A stretch of 64,000 nucleotides of DNA from Lachnoclostridium sp. An169 (GCF_002160525.1 NZ_NFKT01000002.1:186001-250000); one strand, 5' to 3'. Positions 17,221 through 27,123 are shown, numbered from the stretch's first letter. Notes: a model not told the origin generated them from the sequence alone. Made by a program: numbers and translations.

Positions 17221-17872
17221 GGATGACCGGGAGATGAATCAGGGGATTTCCCTGTTTCTGTCAGAACATGGATTTGCGGTGTCTTCTGCCCGTTCGATTG
17301 CAGAGGGAAAAGCGGAATTTGAAGCGGGGAAGCCGGATCTGGTACTTCTGGATGTGAATCTTCCCGACGGAGAAGGATTTGAACTGTGCGGATGGATCCG
17401 CAGAAGCGGAAGGCGTGAGGTACCTGTTCTCTTTCTTTCCGCCCGTGATCTGGAGGAGGACATGCTCAGAGGATACGAGGCCGGAGCGGAGGATTATGTG
17501 ACAAAACCTTTCTCCATGAAGATCCTTTTGAGCAAGATCAACGTGATTCTCAAGAGGAACACGGCAAAGAGCGGGATGATATTCGACGATGGCTTTCTGC
17601 AGATTGATTTTACCCGGGCAAAAGCAGAGGTAAACGGTTCCGACTGTCCGGTGACGCCGACAGAGTTTCGGATCCTCCGGGAACTGCTCGCCCACCGGGG
17701 ACAGCTCCTTACATACGAAGTTCTGTTGGACCGGCTGTGGGACGGCGGCAGTCAGCTTGCGGACAGACACGCTCTGGCGGTGAATATCAACCGGCTCCGG
17801 AGTAAGATTGAGGATAAAGACCACAAATATATTTCTAATGTATACGGGATGGGATATCAATGGCTTGGTTAG
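17195..17872 (+). CDS. OmpR/PhoB-family response regulator
   Basis: 225 residues from the ATG at 17195 (AGGGGAAGCAG upstream). Receiver domain: EDD acidic cluster, phospho-acceptor Asp53 in LVLLDVNLPDG, then FLSARD and KPFS with the conserved Lys. The C-terminal winged helix (about 130-225) has TPTEFRILRELLAHRG and VNINRLRSKIEDKDHKYI. It works with the kinase encoded next, whose ATG lies inside this gene. The start lies inside vsr, so transcription may partly follow the restriction operon. Probable target: the ABC transporter genes downstream. Confidence 0.93.
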   Translation: MMQKILIVEDDREMNQGISLFLSEHGFAVSSARSIAEGKAEFEAGKPDLVLLDVNLPDGEGFELCGWIRRSGRREVPVLFLSARDLEEDMLRGYEAGAEDYVTKPFSMKILLSKINVILKRNTAKSGMIFDDGFLQIDFTRAKAEVNGSDCPVTPTEFRILRELLAHRGQLLTYEVLLDRLWDGGSQLADRHALAVNINRLRSKIEDKDHKYISNVYGMGYQWLG

Positions 17873-18852
17873 CTGTCGCTGCCGTCTGCATGACCCTGGC
17901 AGCAGTTGTTCTGGCATGGAAATACAGGAAACTGAAAATGGATGTGTATGAATTTGCCGATCAGGTGGAACAGAACCTGGATGCAGTGATTCGCGGAGAA
18001 AAAACGGAGATGAACAGGGAGACAGAAGATTCTCTTCTGGGGAAAATCAGTGAAAAGCTGGAGCGGGCAGATCATATTCTGGAAAGAAGAGCGCGGGAAA
18101 ATCAGGAGGAAAAAAGACAGATCCAGGAGCTGATCTCTGACATTTCCCATCAGACAAAGACACCGCTTGCCAATCAGAAAATCTATCTGGAGATCCTGAG
18201 AAGTAAAATAGGAAATAAAATAATATCTAAAGAAATTGACACATCTCTGGAATGCCTGGAACACCAGACAGTCCGGCTGGAGTTCCTCTTTGACAGTATG
18301 GTGAAGATGTCGCGTCTGGAGACCGGGATTATACAGATCAGAAAAGAGAAAGAAGATCTCATGGAGACAGTGGGAAAAGCCGTCTCCGGGGTAGTGCCTG
18401 CGGCAGAAAAGAAAGGAATTGTTCTGGCTGTGGAGACAGGATCGGAAGTGCGGCTGCGCGGAGGCGGACCGGAAGAACTCCTTGTGCCCCATGATGGCAG
18501 ATGGACGGAGGAAGCGGTCTACAATCTTCTCGACAATGCTGTGAAATATACGGAACCGGGAGGAAAGGTTACGCTTGCCATCTGTCAGAGGGAGATTTTC
18601 ACCGAGATTCATGTGCGGGATACGGGAAGGGGGATCCCGCTGGAACATCAGGCGCAGATCTTTACCCGGTTTTACCGGGAACCGGAGGTACATGACCGGG
18701 AGGGGCTGGGGATCGGCCTGTATCTGACGAGGAAGATTGCCGAGCTGCAGGGCGGTTATGTGGAAGTTCATTCGGAGCCGGGAAAGGGCGCGGATTTTTG
18801 TATTTATCTGCCGAATCAGAAATCCGGCCGGCAGATTTTCACAGTTTTGTGA
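17860..18852 (+). CDS. Sensor histidine kinase with a single membrane helix
   Basis: 330 residues. One N-terminal membrane helix (about 2-20), no extracellular loop, a coiled region, H-box DISHQTKTPLANQKIYLE with phospho-His97, N-box NLLDNAVKYTEPGG, G1 DTGRGIP, and G2 GLGIGLYLTRKIAE. Kinases of peptide-sensing Bce-type modules also lack a sensory loop but have two helices and take their signal from the ABC permease. Here only one helix is visible, so the protein cannot sense directly outside the cell and probably relies on the transporter encoded downstream. The start codon overlaps the regulator gene. Confidence 0.9.
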   Translation: MAWLAVAAVCMTLAAVVLAWKYRKLKMDVYEFADQVEQNLDAVIRGEKTEMNRETEDSLLGKISEKLERADHILERRARENQEEKRQIQELISDISHQTKTPLANQKIYLEILRSKIGNKIISKEIDTSLECLEHQTVRLEFLFDSMVKMSRLETGIIQIRKEKEDLMETVGKAVSGVVPAAEKKGIVLAVETGSEVRLRGGGPEELLVPHDGRWTEEAVYNLLDNAVKYTEPGGKVTLAICQREIFTEIHVRDTGRGIPLEHQAQIFTRFYREPEVHDREGLGIGLYLTRKIAELQGGYVEVHSEPGKGADFCIYLPNQKSGRQIFTVL

Positions 18853-18919
18853 TTGTTTGAAAATGAGACTGGTTTGTGATTTTTATAGATTATTCTGGAA
18901 CTGAAAAGGAGGAATGACT

Positions 18920-19642
18920 ATGGATTTCATGATCGTCAGGACAAAAGGTCTGAAAAAATACTATCGTCTCGGAAATAATATTGTGAAGGCCCTGGACGGG
19001 GTGGACTTTGCCGTAAAAGAGCGGGAATTTGTTTCCATCATCGGAAAATCCGGGAGCGGCAAGAGCACGCTTCTGCATATGCTCGGGGCCCTTGACACCC
19101 CGACGGCGGGGGAGGTTTATGTGGACGGGAGGAGACTTTCGGATATGAACCGGGAGCAGCTTGCCGTATTCCGCCGGCGCAGGGTAGGATTTATCTTCCA
19201 GAATTATAATCTGGTGCCGGATCTGAACGTGTATGAAAATGTGGTCCTCCCCATCGAACTGGACGGAAAAAGGGTGGATAAAAAATTCGTGCACGGGATT
19301 CTTGAACTGTTAAAAATCGAAGAGAAAATGGAGGCGCTTCCCGGGATGCTCTCAGGCGGACAGCAGCAGAGAGTTGCCATTGCCAGGGCGGTGGCGGCAC
19401 GTCCCTCCATCATTTTAGCCGACGAGCCCACGGGGAACCTGGATTCCGCATCCGGACACGATGTGATGGGGCTTCTGAAAGTGGCGGCAAAACAGTTTCA
19501 GCAGACGGTGATACTCATCACCCACGACAATGATATCGCCCAGATGGCGGACCGGATCGTGCATATCGAGGACGGAAAAATTGTGGGAGACGGAGGCGGT
19601 GCCGCTCTGAAAAAGGCAGGTGACGGATATGCTGGCGAATAA
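18920..19642 (+). CDS. ABC transporter ATPase (MacB/BceA type)
   Basis: 240 residues from the ATG at 18920; the ATG at 18914 is too close to AAAAGGAGG. Motifs: Walker [17 protein letters not shown]-loop [18 protein letters not shown], signature [14 protein letters not shown], Walker [14 protein letters not shown]-loop ITHD. The sequence type is that of ATPases partnering FtsX-like permeases in mechanotransmission or peptide-antibiotic detoxification. The permease gene starts before this one ends. It lies 67 bases after the kinase gene, so kinase, regulator and transporter are probably one functional unit. Confidence 0.95.
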   Translation: MDFMIVRTKGLKKYYRLGNNIVKALDGVDFAVKEREFVSIIGKSGSGKSTLLHMLGALDTPTAGEVYVDGRRLSDMNREQLAVFRRRRVGFIFQNYNLVPDLNVYENVVLPIELDGKRVDKKFVHGILELLKIEEKMEALPGMLSGGQQQRVAIARAVAARPSIILADEPTGNLDSASGHDVMGLLKVAAKQFQQTVILITHDNDIAQMADRIVHIEDGKIVGDGGGAALKKAGDGYAGE

Positions 19643-22226
19643 CAACCGGAAAGTGATCCGCCGGATGGCAGGGCGCTCTGTGAGAAATAACCTGCGCCGG
19701 AATCTGATTATGACGGCGGCAGTGGTTCTTGCCTCGTTCATGCTTTTCTGTATCTTTACCGTGGGAGTGACCTGGATAAAGCTATACCGGCTTCAGAATA
19801 TCCGTTTAAACGGAGGAGATTATGATGCGGTACTTTATGGGGTAACGGAGGAACAGCGGGAAAAGTGCGAATCGGATCCTGCGATCCGGCAGACAGGAAC
19901 AGTCGGAATTGCAGGCTATATTTCCGCCACAGAAAATGACGACACCATGGAAGCAGGCTGCGTCTGGGCGGATGAGGCGTACTGGAATGAGATCATGGCT
20001 CCTGCCAGAGTGAGTGTGGAAGGAACTTACCCTGTAGATGAAAATGAGGTCATGGTCACCGGGGAAGGGCTTGAGAGATCCGGACTTGCAGGATTTGGCG
20101 TGGGGGATTCGTTTTCGGCGCAGTATGTGGACGCGGCGGGAAACACGCTGACAAAGCAGTTTACTATATCCGGGATCTGGGACGGATTCGGGGAGAAAAG
20201 CGCATTCTATGTGTCGGAAGCATTTTATCGGGAGTCCGGTTTTCAGATTGCAGACGCGGCGTCCGGGAGATATTATCTGGACTTTAAACAGACGGTGATC
20301 ACTCCCGGGCAGCAGGCGGCATATGAAGAGAGACTGGATCTGGGGAAAAAGCAGGTCCTCTTCTTTAACAGTGACGCGGAATATTCCCTGCCTGTCTTCC
20401 TGGGGCTGTGCGGACTTGCGCTGATCACCTGCCTGTGTGCGTATCTACTCATTTATAATATCATGTACCTGTCTGTGTCACAGAATGTCCGTTATTTCGG
20501 TCTGCTTCAGACTATCGGCATGACACAGCGGCAGATCCGCATGCTGATCCGGCGGCAGATGCTCCTGACCGGAGGATCCGGAATCGCAGCCGGGATCCTG
20601 CTTGGAAGCGCCGTGTCGTTTCAGCTGCTTCCTTATATCATAAGGCTTATGGGGATCCGCACCGGCACCGTGGGGGAGATACGAATCACATTTCAGCCGG
20701 CAGTGTTTCTCCTGAGCATTGCGGTTGCGGCACTTACGATCTGGGCGGGCAGCAGGAAACCGATACGCCTGGCAGAAAAAGTATCGCCTCTTGAGGCTGT
20801 GAGCTACCGTCCGGCATGCGGAAGGGACGGCTGGCACAGAACGGGAAGGGGAAGACTTCTCTGGAGGATGGCTGTGGGGCAGATCACAAAAGATAAGAAA
20901 AAATCTGCAGTGATCATGGTCTCTCTGGCAGCGGGCCTCTCGGTCTTTCTCTGCATGACCACACTGGCCGACAGCCAGGGGGCGAGAACGATCGTGACAA
21001 ACCACATGGATGCGGATCTGGTGCTCAGGAATGACACTCTGGATAAAGAAGATCCGGCAGAGTGGAAGCAGATCATGGATGAGGAGTTTCTCAAAGAACT
21101 GACAGACACAGATGGGGTGCAGGAAATATATCCTTTCTACACGGCGGAGATCATGGTTCCCTGGGATCCGGACTTCATGGAGCTGTGGATGGAAGAATTC
21201 TACGCAAAATGGATGAACATCCCTTATGAAGAAGCAGCGGAAGAGTACAGAGAGCATCCGGAAAACTTTCCCACCTCGATTGTCGGAATCAGCGAAAATG
21301 AGGTGGAATATCTGCAGGAAACACTGGATGAGTCTTCCGTACCTTTTGATAAAGAGGCTTTTCTGCGCGGGGAGACCTGCGTGCTCTATCGAAATGATCT
21401 GGATCTCACGCCGGAGGATGCGGCGGGAAAAAGCGTGACCTGTGTGGCATTTCGGACGATGGACGGCGCGGAAGGCAGTCAGCCGCCTGACAATCCGGCT
21501 TCCGCGGATGCGGGCAGCATATACGGGAATATGACCGGAGGAGAAAAAAGCAGAAAATTTGAAATTGCCGGGATGACCAATGAGGGATACTATTATACCG
21601 GTACAACGCAGGGGATAACTCCGACGGTCATTGTGATCGATACGGCGTTAAAAGAATTTGCGGCGGATCCCTTCGTGGAAAAAACAGGCGTGAGGTATGA
21701 AGCGGATGCTGCCGTGCCTGCGGAAAATCATGTGATGGATCTGATCCAGGCGTCTCCGGATACATCGGATTTTTCATGGGAGTCAAAACTGGATTCCATG
21801 AGAGATGCAGAGCGGGCACAGGGAAATCTGTCGCTGGTAAGCACCGGGATCGCCCTGCTCCTGGCAGTGATCGGGATCCTGAATTACATCAATACCGTGC
21901 TGGGAAATGTCCAGAACCGCCAGATGGAGCTTGCCGTGCTCGAGAGCGTGGGAATGACGGACCGGCAGAGAAATTTTCTGCTGATTCTGGAAGGTTTCTG
22001 CTACGGCGCGGGCTCGCTGGTTCTGACCGGGACAGTTGGCCTGGCGGTGACGTACCTCATCTATCAGTCCATGAATTATATGCAGGCGCCCTTTATGGTG
22101 CCGGCTGGTCCGGTGGTCGGAATGACCGCAGTTACCCTGGCGGTGTGTATCGCCATCCCGGTGGCAGCGGGCGCGGGCATGATACGGAGAAGAAGCGTGA
22201 TTGAGAGAATCCGGGGGATCGGGTAA
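19629..22226 (+). CDS. FtsX-like ABC permease
   Basis: About 865 residues from the ATG at 19629 (GGCAGG upstream; a GTG three codons earlier is possible). An N-terminal membrane helix after Arg-rich sequence, a large extracellular domain (about 50-240), three helices (about 250-380), then a second half with another helix, a large extracellular domain (about 440-720) and three C-terminal helices: two FtsX cores, as in MacB/BceB-like or duplicated permeases. With its ATPase it probably handles a membrane-active peptide and signals to the kinase, or acts in envelope stress. The substrate cannot be told from sequence. Confidence 0.9.
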   Translation: MLANNNRKVIRRMAGRSVRNNLRRNLIMTAAVVLASFMLFCIFTVGVTWIKLYRLQNIRLNGGDYDAVLYGVTEEQREKCESDPAIRQTGTVGIAGYISATENDDTMEAGCVWADEAYWNEIMAPARVSVEGTYPVDENEVMVTGEGLERSGLAGFGVGDSFSAQYVDAAGNTLTKQFTISGIWDGFGEKSAFYVSEAFYRESGFQIADAASGRYYLDFKQTVITPGQQAAYEERLDLGKKQVLFFNSDAEYSLPVFLGLCGLALITCLCAYLLIYNIMYLSVSQNVRYFGLLQTIGMTQRQIRMLIRRQMLLTGGSGIAAGILLGSAVSFQLLPYIIRLMGIRTGTVGEIRITFQPAVFLLSIAVAALTIWAGSRKPIRLAEKVSPLEAVSYRPACGRDGWHRTGRGRLLWRMAVGQITKDKKKSAVIMVSLAAGLSVFLCMTTLADSQGARTIVTNHMDADLVLRNDTLDKEDPAEWKQIMDEEFLKELTDTDGVQEIYPFYTAEIMVPWDPDFMELWMEEFYAKWMNIPYEEAAEEYREHPENFPTSIVGISENEVEYLQETLDESSVPFDKEAFLRGETCVLYRNDLDLTPEDAAGKSVTCVAFRTMDGAEGSQPPDNPASADAGSIYGNMTGGEKSRKFEIAGMTNEGYYYTGTTQGITPTVIVIDTALKEFAADPFVEKTGVRYEADAAVPAENHVMDLIQASPDTSDFSWESKLDSMRDAERAQGNLSLVSTGIALLLAVIGILNYINTVLGNVQNRQMELAVLESVGMTDRQRNFLLILEGFCYGAGSLVLTGTVGLAVTYLIYQSMNYMQAPFMVPAGPVVGMTAVTLAVCIAIPVAAGAGMIRRRSVIERIRGIG

Positions 22227-22315
22227 AAAGCAGCTTTATTATAGGAAAAAGGAGAGACAAATGATTTGTCATTTTAAAAGCCGGATGATACAATGAAAAA
22301 AGAGGTGTAACTACA

Positions 22316-22528
22316 ATGTTCGGAAAAAAGAAGAAAATTCTCACATACGACCGGAATACCTGCCGCCCTGTCCTGCGCTGCAGTATTTGCACCGGAGAGC
22401 AGGTGGCCGGATTTCAGGATCTTGCTTCCGGAAAATTCGAGGAGGTTATGCTGATCCGCGGGGAGGACGATCTGGCAAAATTCCGGGAACGATACGGGAT
22501 AGAGGAAGAGATCGGGAAGATATATTGA
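22316..22528 (+). CDS. Small conserved-looking protein of unknown function
   Basis: 70 residues, start preceded by AAAGAGG. It begins with a basic stretch (MFGKKKKILTYD), has a C-x-x-C pair (RCSICTGE) and a helical acidic C-terminus (RERYGIEEEIGKIY). No domain recognised. It sits alone between the permease and the TetR gene. Confidence 0.65.
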   Translation: MFGKKKKILTYDRNTCRPVLRCSICTGEQVAGFQDLASGKFEEVMLIRGEDDLAKFRERYGIEEEIGKIY

Positions 22529-22583
22529 GATATTGAGATAAAGTCATGGAAAAGCAGCTTACAGATGGAGAATGTGAAAAAAA

Positions 22584-23168
22584 GTGAATGCAGATAAAGA
22601 AAAAACAAACCACAACAAATCTGAAAATATGAAATACCGTCTGGCGGACGCCATGAAGATCTGCATGCGCCGGTCCCCGGTGGAGAAGATCACGGTTCAG
22701 GAGATCGTGGATGAGTGCGGGACAACGAGACAGACATTTTACCGCAATTTCAAAGATAAATATGATCTGATCAACTGGTATTTCGACAAGATCCTTCTGG
22801 AGTCTTTCGAACACATGGGGGAGGGAAGGACGATCTTCGAGGGACTGGTCAACAAGTTCCATTATATAGAAGACGAGAAGCTGTTCTTCCGGGCGGCTTT
22901 TAAAAATGATGACCAGAATAACCTGCGCGACCACGATTTTCACCTGATCCTGCAGTTTTACACGGAGCGGATTGAGGGGAAGACCGGAAGAAAAATGTCC
23001 CCGCATCTGAAATTTCTCCTGGAAATGTACTGTCAGGGGTCGATCTATATGACCGTGCAGTGGGTGCTGGGGAAGATCAACGCGGATCCGGAAAAGATGG
23101 CGGAAGATCTGGTGGACGCCATGCCCGCGGAACTGAGCGAAGTGTTCCGGACGCTGGACCTCCTGTAA
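22584..23168 (+). CDS. TetR/AcrR-family regulator
   Basis: 194 residues if started at the GTG at 22584; the start is uncertain because the only GGAG is 13 bases away. The N-terminal HTH reads KYRLADAMKICMRRSPVEKI, TVQEIVDECGTTRQTFYRNF, KDKYDLINWYF, a classic TetR DNA-binding domain. The ligand-binding part (about 75-194) resembles the DhaS-like C-terminal type. It lies 168 bases upstream of the FucO-like dehydrogenase on the same strand and may control it, as DhaS-like regulators often neighbour dissimilatory alcohol or diol enzymes; this is inference from position. Confidence 0.85.
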   Translation: MNADKEKTNHNKSENMKYRLADAMKICMRRSPVEKITVQEIVDECGTTRQTFYRNFKDKYDLINWYFDKILLESFEHMGEGRTIFEGLVNKFHYIEDEKLFFRAAFKNDDQNNLRDHDFHLILQFYTERIEGKTGRKMSPHLKFLLEMYCQGSIYMTVQWVLGKINADPEKMAEDLVDAMPAELSEVFRTLDLL

Positions 23169-23336
23169 GCGAAAGTCTGACTGCCGTGCCGGATTCTGCA
23201 CGTTACAGATTGCCTGCTTTGTCACTTTATCTTTCCGCGTAAGATTGTTAAAATATAAACAGAAAGCCGGGAGGTGAACATACGGCAGTCATTTCCGGCA
23301 GAAACTCAACACAGAAAGAAAAGGAGACTGATAACA

Positions 23337-24482
23337 ATGGCAAACAGAATCATGTTAAATGAGACTTCTTATCACGGCGCAGGCGCGATCCAGGAGATTG
23401 CGACAGAGGCAAAGGCAAGAGGATACAAGAAAGCATTTGTCTGCTCGGATCCGGACCTGATCAAATTTGGCGTAACAGGCAAGGTGACGGATGTGCTTGA
23501 CGGTGCAGGTCTTGCATATGAGATCTACTCTGATATCAAGGCAAACCCGACAATCGAAAATGTACAGCACGGCGTTGCAGCATTCAAGGCAGCGGAGGCT
23601 GACTATATCATTGCCATCGGCGGCGGTTCCTCCATGGATACGGCTAAAGCCATCGGCATTATCATCGCAAACCCGGAGTTCGAGGATGTGAGAAGCCTGG
23701 AGGGAACAGCTCCCACAAAGAATCCCTGCGTGCCGATTATTGCAGTTCCGACAACAGCGGGAACGGCGGCTGAGGTTACGATCAACTACGTAATCACAGA
23801 TGTAGAGAAGAAGAGAAAATTCGTGTGCGTTGACCCCCACGACATGCCGGTTATCGCGGTTGTTGATCCGGATATGATGGCTTCCATGCCGAAGGGACTT
23901 ACCGCTTCCACAGGTATGGACGCTCTGACACATGCGATCGAGGGATACACGACAAAAGCTGCCTGGGAAATGACAGATATGTTCCATCTGAAAGCAATCG
24001 AGATCATCTCCCGCTCTTTAAGAGGCGCTGTCGCAAACGAGAAAGAGGGACGCGACGGAATGGCTCTCGGCCAGTACATCGCCGGAATGGGATTCTCAAA
24101 TGTAGGTCTTGGTATCGCTCACTCCATGGCACATACACTGGGAGCTGTCTATGACACTCCCCACGGAGTTGCATGTGCAATGATGCTCCCCATTGTTATG
24201 GAGTACAATCAGGAGTGTACAGGTGAGAAATACCGCGAGATCGCAAGAGCCATGGGTGTAAAAGGCGTGGATGACATGTCTGTGGACGAGTACAGAAAAG
24301 CAGCCATCGACGCAGTGCGCCAGCTCTCTGTTGACGTCGGAATCCCGACAAAACTGGAAGCACTCAAAGAAGAAGACCTGCAGTTCCTCGCAGAGTCCGC
24401 ACATGCTGACGCATGCGCACCGGGCAACCCGAAGGACGCAAGCGTGGAAGACCTGAAAGAACTGTTCAGAAAACTGATGTAA
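23337..24482 (+). CDS. fucO: Iron-dependent lactaldehyde reductase / 1,2-propanediol oxidoreductase
   Basis: 381 residues from the ATG at 23337 (AAAGGAGACTG upstream). A group III iron-containing alcohol dehydrogenase, very close in sequence pattern to E. coli FucO: MANRIMLNETSYHG start, GGGSSMDTAKAIG (NAD binding), TTAGTAAEVTINYVITD, DALTHAIEGY, GLGIAHSMAHTLGA and DTPHGVACAMMLP, with the Asp/His metal ligands. It reduces lactaldehyde to 1,2-propanediol in fucose or rhamnose fermentation, regenerating NAD+. The usual fucose operon genes are not adjacent, so the physiological substrate may be broader. Confidence 0.88.
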   Translation: MANRIMLNETSYHGAGAIQEIATEAKARGYKKAFVCSDPDLIKFGVTGKVTDVLDGAGLAYEIYSDIKANPTIENVQHGVAAFKAAEADYIIAIGGGSSMDTAKAIGIIIANPEFEDVRSLEGTAPTKNPCVPIIAVPTTAGTAAEVTINYVITDVEKKRKFVCVDPHDMPVIAVVDPDMMASMPKGLTASTGMDALTHAIEGYTTKAAWEMTDMFHLKAIEIISRSLRGAVANEKEGRDGMALGQYIAGMGFSNVGLGIAHSMAHTLGAVYDTPHGVACAMMLPIVMEYNQECTGEKYREIARAMGVKGVDDMSVDEYRKAAIDAVRQLSVDVGIPTKLEALKEEDLQFLAESAHADACAPGNPKDASVEDLKELFRKLM

Positions 24483-24495
24483 ATTTGTTGAAGAA

Positions 24496-24529
24496 GGCAT
24501 CCGGAGCGGAAAACTCCGGGTGCCTTTTT
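24496..24529 (+). terminator. Terminator of the dehydrogenase gene
   Basis: GGCATCCGGAG pairs with CTCCGGGTGCC across a 7-nt loop and ends in TTTTT, 14 bases after the stop codon. Confidence 0.92.
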
Positions 24530-24640
24530 ACATCCGGCATGATATATGGTGATAAAACCGAATCTTTACTGGACGGAACCGCGCTTACGATGTAGAATTA
24601 GAGATAGGAAAATACAGCCGGAGAACAGGAGGTGCGGTTT

Positions 24641-25186
24641 ATGGGAAATATTTGGCATGATATCAGCGAGGAGCGAATTTTTCCCACGGATTTCATTTCT
24701 GTAATTGAGATCTCAAAAGGAAGCAAGAAGAAATACGAACTGGACAAGGAGACCGGGCTCATTATTCTGGACCGTGTGCTTTACACGTCCACAATCTATC
24801 CGATGAATTACGGATTTATTCCGAGGACACTGGGGGACGACGGAGATCCGCTTGACGTGCTCGTCATGTGTTCGGAGCCTCTGGAGCCGATGACGCTGGT
24901 GCGCTGCTATCCCATCGGCGTCATGAAGATGACGGATGGCGGTGCAGGGGATGAAAAGGTGATCGCCATTCCCTGGGCGGATCCCACATATGCGGCGTAC
25001 ACAGAGATCTCACAGCTCCCGAAACACATTTTTGATGAGATCCGCCATTTCTTTACTGTGTACAAAGACCTGGAGGGCAAAAAGACAGCGGTCAACGAAT
25101 TCGAGGGCGCCCTGGGAGCGGTGAAGGTGATCGAGGAGTGTATTGACCGCTATAAAGAAAAATACGGAACAGATCAGCAGAAATAA
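24641..25186 (+). CDS. ppa: Family I inorganic pyrophosphatase
   Basis: 181 residues from the ATG at 24641, spaced correctly from AGGAGG. Soluble PPase motifs: [28 protein letters not shown] with the metal-binding Asp cluster, then [12 protein letters not shown] and [16 protein letters not shown]. It hydrolyses PPi to two Pi in the cytoplasm. A PPi-hydrolysing enzyme coexists here with a PPi-using dikinase, so PPi use must be balanced. It is followed by an unrelated phasin-like/UbiB pair. Confidence 0.94.
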   Translation: MGNIWHDISEERIFPTDFISVIEISKGSKKKYELDKETGLIILDRVLYTSTIYPMNYGFIPRTLGDDGDPLDVLVMCSEPLEPMTLVRCYPIGVMKMTDGGAGDEKVIAIPWADPTYAAYTEISQLPKHIFDEIRHFFTVYKDLEGKKTAVNEFEGALGAVKVIEECIDRYKEKYGTDQQK

Positions 25187-25220
25187 AAGTCTGCATGGAA
25201 GTGAAAGGAGACAATACATT

Positions 25221-25553
25221 ATGGAAAAATTAAGTGACAACCTGAAAAAAATCTTTCTTGCGGGAGTCGGCGCTGTGGCGGTTACTGCAGAAAAATCAAA
25301 AGAACTTCTCGACGAAATGGTGGAGAAAGGCGAACTGACAGTAGAACAGGGAAAGGTACTCAATGAAGAGCTGAAGCACAACATTAAAAAGACGGTGAAA
25401 GATAAGGTGAACGTCTCGGTTAAGGCGTCTTCGCCGGAGGAGTTAAGCGAGCTTCTGGACAATATGACACCGGAACAGATCGAGGCGCTCAAACAGCAGA
25501 TCCTGAAGAAAGAAGCCGCGGAAGCAGAAGAGGATGAGGATGAGTGCAATTGA
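25221..25553 (+). CDS. Phasin-like small coiled-coil protein
   Basis: 110 residues from the ATG at 25221 (AAAGGAG upstream). A hydrophobic N-terminal helix (IFLAGVGAVAVTAEKSKELL) and then charged helices: this is the pattern of PhaF/poly(3-hydroxyalkanoate) granule-associated regulator-type proteins, with a strongly acidic C-terminus (EAEEDEDE). No PHA synthase is nearby. It overlaps the UbiB-like gene by 20 bases. Genes of this type commonly precede AarF/UbiB kinases in Clostridia, which suggests the two work together; the exact job is unknown. Confidence 0.8.
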   Translation: MEKLSDNLKKIFLAGVGAVAVTAEKSKELLDEMVEKGELTVEQGKVLNEELKHNIKKTVKDKVNVSVKASSPEELSELLDNMTPEQIEALKQQILKKEAAEAEEDEDECN

Positions 25554-27123
25554 ACCGATAGAATACAATTCCAGGCTTCGGGAGATCACTGCGGTACTCC
25601 GGAAGCATAACATCACAAAGGGAGTTACCCCGGAAAAGCTCCGCGCCATTCTGGAGGATCTGGGGCCCACTTTCATCAAGCTGGGGCAGATCATGTCCAT
25701 GCACTCGGATATCCTGCCGAAGCGGTACTGCGATGAACTGATGCGGCTCCGCTCGGAAGTGACGCCCATGCCCTTTGAGGAAGTGAAGGAAGTGATCGAG
25801 GAGTCCTACGGGCGCTCCTGGAAACGGGTGTTTTCCGAGATCCAGGAGACGCCTCAGGGTTCCGCGTCGATTGCACAGGTACATCGTGCGGTCCTGCGCA
25901 CCGGAGAAGAGGTGGTCGTGAAGGTCCAGAGAAGGGGCATTTACGAAAAAATGGCAAGAGATATCGATCTCCTGCACAAGGCGGTGAAGCTTCTGCCACC
26001 GGTCAGCATAAAAGGCATGGCAGATCTGGATCTGGTGCTGGACGAGATGTGGTCTGTCACGAGAGATGAGATGAATTTCCTGACAGAAGCATCGAACATG
26101 GAGGAGTTCGCCCGGCGGAATAAGGATGTCAGCTTTGTGGGGACGCCGGTTCTGTATCAGCAGTACACTACGGTCCATGTACTTGTCATGGAATACATTG
26201 ACGGCTGCGGAATCGATGATAAGGAGGCTCTGCTCGCGGGAGGATATGACCTCAAGGAGATCGGAAGCAAACTGGTGGACAACTACATCAAGCAGGTCAT
26301 GGACGACGGATTTTTCCATGCGGATCCCCATTCCGGAAATGTAAAGATCCGGGACGGAAAGATTATCTGGATTGATATGGGAATGATGGGGCGCCTGACG
26401 GAACATGACCGGGAGATGATCGGGAGAGCCGTGCAGGGCATTGCATTTAATGATGTAGGGCTGATCCAGCAGGCGGTGCTGTCGCTGGGGGAGTTCCGGG
26501 AGAAGCCGGACCAGCGCAAACTGCATGAGGACATTGAAGGACTGCTGATGAAATACGGCAACACGGAGATGGGGCAGATCAACGTGGCGGAAGTCATGGC
26601 GGACCTGATGGAGGTTATGAAGAATAACAAAATCAAGATGCCCCACGGCCTGACCATGCTTGCCCGGGGTCTTACCCATATGGAAGGCGTTCTGGCGGAC
26701 ATCGCGCCGGACATCAATATGGTGGAAATCGCGGCATCCCACATGGCGGGAGAATTTTTCCGTTCCTTTGACCTGAAAAAGGAGCTGAAGAACAGCGGGA
26801 GGAGCGCGCTCAAATCCATGCGCAAAGCTCTGGATATCCCGTCCCTGGTTACCGATATGATGAACGGGTATCTGAAAGGCCAGGCAAAAGTGAACCTGGA
26901 CCTGCAGGTGACGGATGACCTGGCGCGCCTGCTCCGGCGTCTGGTGCGCAATATCGTGATGGGGCTGTGGGTCATGGCGCTTCTGATCAGTTCCAGTATT
27001 ATCTGCACCACGGACATGTCGCCGAAAGTGCTGGGCATCCCGGCGCTGGGAGCCTTCGGATACGTAATGGCGTTCATCATTGTGCTGTATGTGTTCATCA
27101 AGCATCTGCTGTCGAGAAAGTAG
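25534..27123 (+). CDS. AarF/ABC1/UbiB atypical kinase
   Basis: 529 residues. ABC1-family signatures in order: KxGQ motif TFIKLGQIMSMHSDILP (about 47-63), Ala-rich nucleotide loop GSASIAQVHRA, VVVKVQRRGI, metal/catalytic region HADPHSGNVKI and IDMGMMG, then two C-terminal membrane helices (about 475-525). In respiring bacteria UbiB supports ubiquinone synthesis; in anaerobic Clostridia without ubiquinone the role is open, perhaps membrane lipid extraction or transport. It overlaps the phasin-like gene by 20 bases. A long antisense frame across it is a composition shadow. Confidence 0.93.
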   Translation: MRMSAIEPIEYNSRLREITAVLRKHNITKGVTPEKLRAILEDLGPTFIKLGQIMSMHSDILPKRYCDELMRLRSEVTPMPFEEVKEVIEESYGRSWKRVFSEIQETPQGSASIAQVHRAVLRTGEEVVVKVQRRGIYEKMARDIDLLHKAVKLLPPVSIKGMADLDLVLDEMWSVTRDEMNFLTEASNMEEFARRNKDVSFVGTPVLYQQYTTVHVLVMEYIDGCGIDDKEALLAGGYDLKEIGSKLVDNYIKQVMDDGFFHADPHSGNVKIRDGKIIWIDMGMMGRLTEHDREMIGRAVQGIAFNDVGLIQQAVLSLGEFREKPDQRKLHEDIEGLLMKYGNTEMGQINVAEVMADLMEVMKNNKIKMPHGLTMLARGLTHMEGVLADIAPDINMVEIAASHMAGEFFRSFDLKKELKNSGRSALKSMRKALDIPSLVTDMMNGYLKGQAKVNLDLQVTDDLARLLRRLVRNIVMGLWVMALLISSSIICTTDMSPKVLGIPALGAFGYVMAFIIVLYVFIKHLLSRK

